Positions 9,401 through 16,563 of a DNA stretch of 64,000 nucleotides are shown here, one piece after another (position 1 is the stretch's first letter; each line of letters opens with the position of its first letter). A program made the position numbers and the translations under genes. The notes under the pieces were generated by a model. The model did no database searches. It saw only the letters and a program-made list of their open reading frames with translations, and was not told where the DNA came from. This DNA comes from Coprobacter tertius (lineage in GTDB: Bacteria > Bacteroidota > Bacteroidia > Bacteroidales > Coprobacteraceae), in the NCBI RefSeq assembly GCF_024330105.1, contig NZ_JANDHW010000001.1:62001-126000 (forward strand), written 5' to 3'.

Positions 9401-9448
9401 ATAAAAACAAGCGGCATTAAAATATATTTTAATGCCGCTTGTTTTTAT
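9401..9448. terminator. bidirectional terminator, perfect 48-base palindrome
   Basis: Both 24-base halves are exact reverse complements, with A-runs on the left and T-runs on the right, so it can end transcription from both sides. It lies between the convergent CoA-transferase (ends 9384) and HmuY-like (ends 9470) genes. Confidence 0.9.
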
Positions 9449-9469
9449 ATATCCCTCCTGAAATAACGA

Positions 9470-9853
9470 TTATTGACCAAGAGGAGTTTCCACATCGACA
9501 CTATATCCCGAAGCGGGAGCCTCGGTGGCTTCGTCATACGTTACATTTTCATGATAAATGACGCCTCCGTTACCTTTTCCCGAAGTACCGCTATTGGTTT
9601 TCATACGTTCACCGCAGAAAGCAATATCCCAGTCATTACGAGACGCCCACTGACGATCTTCTTCTTCCGAATCGAACGCACTATAACCGACAATACTCCC
9701 TTTTACAAACGAAAAATAGGTCCACTTCGATTCATCCGCCAACGGCAAAGTCACCATATTTTCAATGGCCACTTTATCACCTGAGCCATCATTATCATCG
9801 TTACAAGCCGATAACAAACATACAGCAAAAATAATAAATATCCATTTTTTCAT
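9470..9853 (-). CDS. short HmuY-like lipoprotein
   Basis: A 127-residue predicted lipoprotein: signal MKKWIFIIFAVCLLSAC with a lipobox LSAC, then an acidic linker. Residues about 35-105 resemble the N-terminal half of HmuY proteins (WTYFSFVKGSIVG, then RQWASRNDWDIAFCGERMKTNSG and GNGGVIY). Porphyromonas HmuY is about 215 residues and binds haem with two histidines of its second half; this protein ends just after the region and has a single His in the mature part, so direct haem binding is doubtful. It starts 4 bases after the stop of the C1 protease gene and is the last gene of the six-gene locus. Confidence 0.75.
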   Translation of the reverse strand: MKKWIFIIFAVCLLSACNDDNDGSGDKVAIENMVTLPLADESKWTYFSFVKGSIVGYSAFDSEEEDRQWASRNDWDIAFCGERMKTNSGTSGKGNGGVIYHENVTYDEATEAPASGYSVDVETPLGQ

Positions 9854-9857
9854 ATTC

Positions 9858-11435
9858 TTACCTCCTTAAATTACGGCTTCCATCACCCTGATAGAAATAA
9901 CGGAAAGTCGCTTTTCCCGTATTCTTATCATATCCTGTAAATTGTACTTTTACATAGCGGCCATCGGCTGTTTTCATAAAGAAAATGCCCGACTTCACTT
10001 TTTGAGTTTCTTTATCCTTCCATTGTTCGGGACTACAAGATACCGAAGTTCGGGGAGCTGTAGTGGCAACCGTCAATTTAGTCGCTCCTTTTATAACCGT
10101 TCCTTCCGCATTTTCACAAACAAATTCTTTAGGATTTTCACTTCCAGACCTGTAATCGACTACCGAGAAATGTTCTATCATACCACTTCCTTTTTCTCCG
10201 TTAACGATCTGCCTTACCTCAAGAAAATATTTCGGTTTCTTAAACGATTCCATACGAGGCAGCATATCGGTAAAATTCAATGCAACCTCCATTTCATTTG
10301 CATTAGCAAGATATGCATATCCTTGCATGGGAAAATCGCCTCCCTGCCGGCTCATTATATCTACCGCCATAGAATATTCAGGCACGTCGGCGTCCTCTCC
10401 ATCTGCCACTCCGAGAGTAAAACTAAGATCGTTTCTCGATGTATAATTCAATTTTACTTTAAATACAATCTTAGGCTCGTGTATTTCAGGAGTCATACAG
10501 GTAGCCGTAGCATCGCTTTCGGAAAGACCGCCATTCTCAACCGGATCGAGGAAAAATTTAAATGGGAAATATGATTTTCCCTGATCTCCCCACCAGGTTC
10601 CCCAAGAATTTACAAAAATAAAAGCACCTTTTTCATCTTCTTGTATCGCACCGTCTCCATTTAGATCGAAACTCACTGTACGATCATATCCTACAATTGT
10701 CAATGCGTGAGCTCCGTCATCGGGTAAGCGATCGATATATTTTTTTATACCGGTAACCGAAGTGCCGGTATAAGTTGCCGGCGTAAAATTTGCTGCCTTA
10801 CACGAAAAAGTCACAACTCCACCCGAAGAACTTCCATCTCCCCGGTCATACAAATAGCGCATTACTTGTTCTATCCCTTCTTTTGTTTTCATCGGAATCT
10901 TCGAAATGCTTTTCGTTCGGTAATGCATTGCCCTTAAATATTTATCGTAACCCGATTGCCACCTTTTATCAGCACTAATATCCGGCATATCGGCAAGCGT
11001 CATCGCCCCGTTTTTTTTAGTCAGGTTAAGTCCCATTTCGGGAAAACTCCCTTCGTCCTTCCCGTCATTTAAAAAATTCCAAGTATAAAAATAACTGAAT
11101 ATCTGGTTATTATCTACTACTTCCCGATCGAGGAGCCGATTTATCTCATAAGTAAACATATATCGAATACCCGAAGCCTGTGAACAAGAATTACCCTGTT
11201 GGGAAAAAACAGGAGGAAAATATTTTTTCAACGAATTATCTACACCATCGGGCAAATCGACTGCACGGGACAAACCGCCTCTCCATACCGGAACAGCATC
11301 CAATACGGCCTTTTCAGCCGCATTGGGAACTTTTACCGGATATACAGGATGTTGTTGCGCTTGTACGGAGAAAACCGCCGCAAAAAGTAAAACAAACCAT
11401 CCAGCATTTTTATTTAAATATTTTTTCTTTTTCAT
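9858..11435 (-). CDS. secreted papain-like (C1A) cysteine protease with an EF-hand-like loop
   Basis: A 525-residue exported protein: signal peptide ending near VQAQ (residue 27), papain-like domain about 70-320, and a beta-rich C-terminal region of about 200 residues of unknown role. The catalytic set is visible: Gln79/80 (oxyanion) before Cys84 in QGNSCSQASG, His243 in DDGAHALTIVGYD, and Asn276 in FIFVNSWGTWWGDQG. Between His and Asn lies DLNGDGAIQEDE (257-268), which fits a calcium-binding EF-hand loop with ligands at positions 1, 3, 5, 9 and 12. No lipobox or T9SS domain is seen; the C-terminus ends FRYFYQGDGSRNLRR. It lies 11 bases after the C25-like protease gene. Substrate is not predictable. 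Confidence 0.9.
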   Translation of the reverse strand: MKKKKYLNKNAGWFVLLFAAVFSVQAQQHPVYPVKVPNAAEKAVLDAVPVWRGGLSRAVDLPDGVDNSLKKYFPPVFSQQGNSCSQASGIRYMFTYEINRLLDREVVDNNQIFSYFYTWNFLNDGKDEGSFPEMGLNLTKKNGAMTLADMPDISADKRWQSGYDKYLRAMHYRTKSISKIPMKTKEGIEQVMRYLYDRGDGSSSGGVVTFSCKAANFTPATYTGTSVTGIKKYIDRLPDDGAHALTIVGYDRTVSFDLNGDGAIQEDEKGAFIFVNSWGTWWGDQGKSYFPFKFFLDPVENGGLSESDATATCMTPEIHEPKIVFKVKLNYTSRNDLSFTLGVADGEDADVPEYSMAVDIMSRQGGDFPMQGYAYLANANEMEVALNFTDMLPRMESFKKPKYFLEVRQIVNGEKGSGMIEHFSVVDYRSGSENPKEFVCENAEGTVIKGATKLTVATTAPRTSVSCSPEQWKDKETQKVKSGIFFMKTADGRYVKVQFTGYDKNTGKATFRYFYQGDGSRNLRR

Positions 11436-11446
11436 CTCTTACCTCA

Positions 11447-13636
11447 TCAATGACCCGTCAAACGGTTATACGTCTTCAAGGCTTCATTTCTTATTGCTTC
11501 AGAATAACTATTATTTTTACTCATACTCAGTGCCACCTTAGCAATTTCAGGAGCCTGATAAGAATAATTATACCATCCGAGAGCTTCGAGAAGGTTTACC
11601 TGAATTTCTTCATCATTTGCACTCTGTACGTAAGCCAGTAATTCGGGAACACAATAATGTACCGTATAATTCCTCAACGATCTTATATCCTGTAACCGAG
11701 TTTTCCGCTTTGTATCTTTTGCAACGATTTCTTCAGCATTTTTAGCCCACCGACCTCCTTGCACCTCGATAGAATGCCTGATAGCTTTCCTCACCCCATC
11801 CTTGTCGCTGTATTGTGTAGTTTTGGCGAACTGACGATCGAATTCATCCAGCAACTTTTTCTTATCATAAAGCGCCATCGCTTGTTTCACACTAAACTCG
11901 ATTCTTTCGGCTGTATTATTCCGGATCATAGTACGTACAATAGCCGGTATCAGACGTTCGTCTCCAGATTTTGCAATAAAATTCATTGCAAAACGCTGTA
12001 CCATCTCATAACTATCATCCATTGCCAAATCGAGACACTGAATAAAATTATCATCATTTATTTCAGACAAACTTACCAAACATTGTACCCTTACAATATC
12101 ATCGGAACTGTTTTTAAAAATATCGAGCAAACGAGCCGAAGTCATCTTCCCCGATTGCATCAGTTTTTCTATCGCCATACTGCGTACAGCAGGATAAGGA
12201 CTATTCTTTAATTGTTTTTCCCAAAATGAAGAAGAGGCGTTTACCAAAGCATCATTTATATCGAATACCTTTACAGCCGGGGTAAACGAAAATGTGGGAT
12301 CCCCAATAAGATGAGATTCGAGATAGGGATTATATTTTACCATATTCCCCACACGCATTCCAAGACCTACCAAACCGGCATAACGATCTATCCATTTATC
12401 TTGCAGTACATTTACACTATTTGCCGTAGCAGCGACCGTTTCTCCGTCACTGAAAATATAAGCATTGGCAATACTGTTATCAAGATGGAACGAACCATTG
12501 AAACATGCATCGAATATTACAAAACGTACATTCGGGTTATAGTTATAGATTTTAAAATCTGCCAGATAGAGGTCGAGATTATCGATATGTAAAGAATCGG
12601 CACGTTTTACTTTCGGATCAAAAGCTCCTGAAAACCAACTATCAGGCACATCGAAACGATTTTTAAGCACTACCTGTATACTATCAACGCTTTTTCCTCT
12701 TTCCTTAGCATGGCGAAGCGATTCACGCAAATATATTTTTATAGATTCTATCTCCTCTTTTGTACCATGAGGCAGTGGCAGGTTATTGAGATATTGAATA
12801 TCTTTATCTCCATGATGATGCAAAACAGCCAAATCGAGATCGGGCCGTTGCAATTCGTTCATTAATCTGAATTTAACATATTTATCACGTAGATGATCGA
12901 TATATTCAATTCCGTTTTTCTGCTGTTTCAACCAAGGAAAATTCTCGAGAATAGCTATTTTTTCATCGATACGGGCCATCATCGATTCCGAAATATAACC
13001 ATGACCGCTGAAATACATCATTTGATCGAGTACATTTCCAGAAACTTTTTGTGCCACCGCTTTACGCAGGTAACGACGTAATTTTTCGTAACGCGAAGTA
13101 CCGTCAGAATCTCCCGGTTTTATACGTCCGGTATAAATCTCGGGAGAAAGGTGTTGAGACGACTCGGGAGTGAGTGAATAATAAAAATAAAGAGGTTCGT
13201 CATTATCTCGGTCGATATATTTGAATTGCAGATCGAAATCATCGTAAAACCGATCGGAAGGAACCGATGATAATTTACGATCGAATGTTTCCTGATTCAT
13301 TTTAAAAGCACTCGTCATATGTTGCGCATCTCTTACCATAGCAATAGGAATATCACCTACAAAAACGGCTCCTTCTATCGGATAATCTTTTTGCTTATAC
13401 ATAGAAATCAAACAGGCTCGTATCGAATCGGGAACCCCCCATTTATCTTCCACAATAAATGTTTTCAAGCCCGAGTTTTCGATAGAATGCGCATAGGCAT
13501 CTACTTCAGTACGAGCTTCAGCATAACTTTTAGGATCGATCACAATCGCAAAACCATGCTGTTTTGCCAGCAAAGCTGCAGGTATCATAGATAAAAAGGC
13601 GATCAACGCCATATATCTTCCAAAGACTTTTCTCAT
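11447..13636 (-). CDS. gingipain-like (C25, caspase-fold) protease with C-terminal HEAT-like repeats
   Basis: A 729-residue protein with signal peptide MRKVFGRYMALIAFLSMIPAALLA. The segment about 30-450 carries peptidase C25 landmarks: VFVGDIPIAMV (about 91), YFSGHGY, the catalytic-type His in LAVLHHHGDKD (273-275), the nucleophile-type Cys378 in VIFDACFNGSF, and HLIGDPTFSF (about 443), comparable to the HG, ACVNG and GDP segments of gingipains. Residues about 460-729 form helical repeats (AVRSMAIEKLMQSG, VRVQCLVSLSEI) resembling HEAT repeats. There is no gingipain-type adhesin region or T9SS sorting domain, so how it leaves the periplasm, if it does, is unclear. It lies between the barrel protein and C1 protease genes. 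Confidence 0.85.
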   Translation of the reverse strand: MRKVFGRYMALIAFLSMIPAALLAKQHGFAIVIDPKSYAEARTEVDAYAHSIENSGLKTFIVEDKWGVPDSIRACLISMYKQKDYPIEGAVFVGDIPIAMVRDAQHMTSAFKMNQETFDRKLSSVPSDRFYDDFDLQFKYIDRDNDEPLYFYYSLTPESSQHLSPEIYTGRIKPGDSDGTSRYEKLRRYLRKAVAQKVSGNVLDQMMYFSGHGYISESMMARIDEKIAILENFPWLKQQKNGIEYIDHLRDKYVKFRLMNELQRPDLDLAVLHHHGDKDIQYLNNLPLPHGTKEEIESIKIYLRESLRHAKERGKSVDSIQVVLKNRFDVPDSWFSGAFDPKVKRADSLHIDNLDLYLADFKIYNYNPNVRFVIFDACFNGSFHLDNSIANAYIFSDGETVAATANSVNVLQDKWIDRYAGLVGLGMRVGNMVKYNPYLESHLIGDPTFSFTPAVKVFDINDALVNASSSFWEKQLKNSPYPAVRSMAIEKLMQSGKMTSARLLDIFKNSSDDIVRVQCLVSLSEINDDNFIQCLDLAMDDSYEMVQRFAMNFIAKSGDERLIPAIVRTMIRNNTAERIEFSVKQAMALYDKKKLLDEFDRQFAKTTQYSDKDGVRKAIRHSIEVQGGRWAKNAEEIVAKDTKRKTRLQDIRSLRNYTVHYCVPELLAYVQSANDEEIQVNLLEALGWYNYSYQAPEIAKVALSMSKNNSYSEAIRNEALKTYNRLTGH

Positions 13637-13665
13637 TCTCTATTCTATATTAAAATTGTTGTTGT

Positions 13666-15210
13666 TTAAAATATAAAGTTCACGCCTGCATTTACATGAC
13701 TTCGGTTAGCGTTCTTCAAAGGCTCATATTCACTCGAGAGACAAGTAATATAACCTCCTCTGGCAAACATTCCCAGATAGGATGTAAAACCCTTAAAAGG
13801 CAACGGTAATCTTACATTGAGTTCTCCTCCTGCACCCACAGCTGAAGCAGTCGTATAACCCCACATGGGTAGAGTAAATTCATTATAAATACGTAAATCC
13901 CGGGTATCGAGATCAGCAGATAGCTTATTACGGTAATTGCCATAAAGCGAAACCGTAAATACACTTTTTTTGATATTAAAATGTTTAGCTATATCGGCTT
14001 TCACATTCATATAGCTGTGATTTGCCGTATAATCTTCAGGATAATTATGTGTTTCAGTCTTTCCGTATCCGAGAGTAACCGACCAGGTAAGAGTAGGCGT
14101 TTCGCCCCTCATTATATCCATACGATAGCCTAAACGAGCTGTCATGGTTTTTTCTTTATGTTTTATTTCACTCGACATAACCTCCCAATAACCTTCCCCG
14201 GTATCGCTATTCATTTGCTTTTGATTATACCAAGTTCCTTTCGAATCGGAATATAGGGCATCGAGTGTTATATTGTGGTACAACCGTTCGCTTCTTACCT
14301 GAAAACGTTCAGTTACAAAAAAAGTCGAATTGTTGTATTTTCCTCCTAAAAATTTATCTGATTTTCCTCCATCGATGGCTTCTTCCTGATTGCGATCGAT
14401 ACCGGCCTCGATCATATTCGAGATAAAGCCGTTTGCAAATACCGCTTGTAAAGCACCATTGTAAGCCCGTCCTTTATATTGACGACTGTAAGATACTCCG
14501 GTACGACCCAAATAAGTTCCCAATCCACTAAAAAGAAAAAATGTATAATTTTTCTCGGTACGTACACAAGTATAATCTGTTTGTTCGTTCATCATTCTGT
14601 ATTCTCCCGAAATACCTAATTCCCAATAACGACTCAATGCAAACGTAAGCCCTGGATTGATGCGAAATTTCATCGCTTTCGTATCGGGACGCGGGTCGGT
14701 CTGGTCAGCCGAACTCCCTACTTCATAAAATGCGCGTAATCCGAGTTTCACCATCGGGGATATCTCATATGCAAATCCCCCATTAAGGCTGAATCTTTCT
14801 ACATTATAACGACTCGCCACAGAGTCGGCGAGAATAAACGGATTAGACGGAGCGATAAATAATGTCGTATTCCACGATTTATCACGCTGCACATCATTAT
14901 AATAAGAGATACCTCCTTCAAAAGAAATTCGGTTAAATTTTTTAATTCCCCACATCGAAACATCGAATCCTGTCTCTTTACCGGTCTGATCCTTTGCTCT
15001 GAAATCACCATCTTCAAAATGATATTTTATACCGATATCGGCAATCGAAAGAAAGGGTGCATGAGAGATCGCTACCGGATTGGTGCTTCCCGAATATATA
15101 TTCCCCAGATACAAAGCATCCCGGTAATAAGGATAAGTACTTTTTTCCTGAGCAAATACCATCAGGGAAAACATCGACACAAGGATAACCGATTTTATTT
15201 TTAGCAACAT
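13666..15210 (-). CDS. outer-membrane beta-barrel protein (DUF6850-like)
   Basis: A 514-residue protein with signal peptide (MLLKIKSVILVSMFSLMVFA) followed by alternating polar/hydrophobic strands rich in aromatic residues, typical of an outer-membrane barrel, and ending in HVNAGVNFIF with a terminal phenylalanine. It resembles the DUF6850 barrel proteins that accompany TonB receptors and DUF4876 lipoproteins in Bacteroidetes; that name is from memory and should be confirmed. No catalytic motif is seen. It may form a pore or a surface anchor for the proteases encoded downstream. It is separated from the lipoprotein gene upstream by a terminator-like hairpin. Confidence 0.75.
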   Translation of the reverse strand: MLLKIKSVILVSMFSLMVFAQEKSTYPYYRDALYLGNIYSGSTNPVAISHAPFLSIADIGIKYHFEDGDFRAKDQTGKETGFDVSMWGIKKFNRISFEGGISYYNDVQRDKSWNTTLFIAPSNPFILADSVASRYNVERFSLNGGFAYEISPMVKLGLRAFYEVGSSADQTDPRPDTKAMKFRINPGLTFALSRYWELGISGEYRMMNEQTDYTCVRTEKNYTFFLFSGLGTYLGRTGVSYSRQYKGRAYNGALQAVFANGFISNMIEAGIDRNQEEAIDGGKSDKFLGGKYNNSTFFVTERFQVRSERLYHNITLDALYSDSKGTWYNQKQMNSDTGEGYWEVMSSEIKHKEKTMTARLGYRMDIMRGETPTLTWSVTLGYGKTETHNYPEDYTANHSYMNVKADIAKHFNIKKSVFTVSLYGNYRNKLSADLDTRDLRIYNEFTLPMWGYTTASAVGAGGELNVRLPLPFKGFTSYLGMFARGGYITCLSSEYEPLKNANRSHVNAGVNFIF

Positions 15211-15276
15211 AATCTTTTCTTTAAATAAACAAGTAATTAAGAAAAGCTGAATAAAAGTATTCTGTTTTTAATAAAA

Positions 15277-15319
15277 GAAAAGTGTGGCGTCGAAATAACT
15301 TCCGCCACCATCACTTTTC
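15277..15319 (-). terminator. intra-operon terminator-like hairpin
   Basis: Arms GAAAAGTG (15277-15284)/CACTTTTC (15312-15319) and inner GGCG (15286-15289)/CGCC (15303-15306). On the minus strand the stem is followed by TTTTATT. It lies between the DUF4876-like gene and the barrel gene and may lower transcription of the downstream protease genes relative to the receptor. Confidence 0.6.
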
Positions 15320-15330
15320 CACCATAAATA

Positions 15331-16533
15331 TTATTCATCAACGGTTGTCGGTTGAACACCCGGAGTAGGAGTCTGATCGATAAGGAAATCTACCGATGAG
15401 TTGTTCGTATCTTTATATTTTACACGTCCGTTTTCGATAGAAACCACTTTACGACGTATGCTTTTTCCGGTAAATGAACCGGGAGTTTTTACTATACCGG
15501 CATCATCCACATTCAGAATATGCTTGTAATTTACAGCATCTGATCCATCTACGATATCGATAGCGTCCAAAACATATTTACTCGGAATCATGATATATAA
15601 ATCGCTCCGGCCAGTTGTCGGTTCAGCCATGAAGTTACTTTCATCAGCAGCAAAATCTGCAGGAGTGGTCCCCTCCGGTAATTTAGCGATAATAAGAGGA
15701 TTTATAAACAGGCCCATAGCAAAATCTTTCTGAGCCAGACCATTCCCATAGATTACATCGAGATTCTTCACGTTTTCATTATCGGTATCCCCTTTTCCGG
15801 GTACAAAAGTTTCCCAGTCGGCATTGCTCAGATCAACCGGAGAGTTAGGGTTTTGTGCATGATGATTTACGGCATTCTGTGCAACTACAACACTTTTACC
15901 GGGTTCCAGCGGATAGCTCTGGCCTGTTCCGGGGAAAGCCATCAGATAATTGTAAATAGGATAGCGATCTAACAGATTGCCTTGGCCATCGACCCATAGA
16001 GAAGGTTGATTGGCTACAGCTGTTTTAGAATTCATGTACATTACCACACCGATCATTACATTATCGAGGTATTGTACTTTATCTGAATTATTATATATTT
16101 CGATAAATTGATCGGTTACATAATAAGGTGGCAGAGGAGCTCCCGAATAATATACTTCTTTAATAATCAATCCGCTCGAAACCGCAGAAACCATATCGAT
16201 AGAAATATTGGTATCGGCATACACCCCAACCTGGTCTTTCGATCCGTTAATAGCAAATTTACCGGCTGAACCCGAAGCCATTATATTATATTCTCCGCCG
16301 GCCAGCGTAAATTCAGCTTTGTTATTTGCGACATCCGCAATAAGTTCTTCTTGAGTCGACTGGTTTTTAACAGTTACTTTCAAGTCGGTTACATCAGCTG
16401 CGTTTATATCCGAAGGCAGATTTACCGTTACCGTTAATTTATATTTTACCGCCGCTTTATTATCATCGTCGGAACAAGACACCACCAAGACTACTGCCAG
16501 CAGTGTCAAAATAGAAATTATACTTTTTCTCAT
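15331..16533 (-). CDS. DUF4876-like surface lipoprotein
   Basis: A 400-residue predicted lipoprotein with lipobox LVVSCSDD (about residues 15-22). Residues about 30-115 look like an Ig-like or carboxypeptidase-regulatory-type beta domain (KLTVTVNLPSDI, AEFTLAGGEYNI). A lamin-tail-like segment follows (IKEVYYSGAPLPPYYVTDQF, then IEIYNNSDKVQYLDNVMIG), consistent with DUF4876 proteins. It directly follows the TonB receptor gene with 30 bases between, the usual receptor/lipoprotein partnership in this phylum, so it is likely a surface ligand-binding partner of that receptor. The ligand is unknown. Confidence 0.8.
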   Translation of the reverse strand: MRKSIISILTLLAVVLVVSCSDDDNKAAVKYKLTVTVNLPSDINAADVTDLKVTVKNQSTQEELIADVANNKAEFTLAGGEYNIMASGSAGKFAINGSKDQVGVYADTNISIDMVSAVSSGLIIKEVYYSGAPLPPYYVTDQFIEIYNNSDKVQYLDNVMIGVVMYMNSKTAVANQPSLWVDGQGNLLDRYPIYNYLMAFPGTGQSYPLEPGKSVVVAQNAVNHHAQNPNSPVDLSNADWETFVPGKGDTDNENVKNLDVIYGNGLAQKDFAMGLFINPLIIAKLPEGTTPADFAADESNFMAEPTTGRSDLYIMIPSKYVLDAIDIVDGSDAVNYKHILNVDDAGIVKTPGSFTGKSIRRKVVSIENGRVKYKDTNNSSVDFLIDQTPTPGVQPTTVDE

Positions 16534-16563
16534 CGGTTAAAAATTTAATTATTAGAATTTGAT

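Noticed and set aside
9942-10574. Plus-strand open frame of 210 codons opposite the C1 protease
   Set aside because: The minus-strand protease shows catalytic motifs and a signal peptide; the opposite frame has none and looks like low-complexity antisense.
10600-10700. Dockerin domain in the C1 protease
   Set aside because: Only one EF-hand-like loop is present and the second half of a dockerin repeat is absent.
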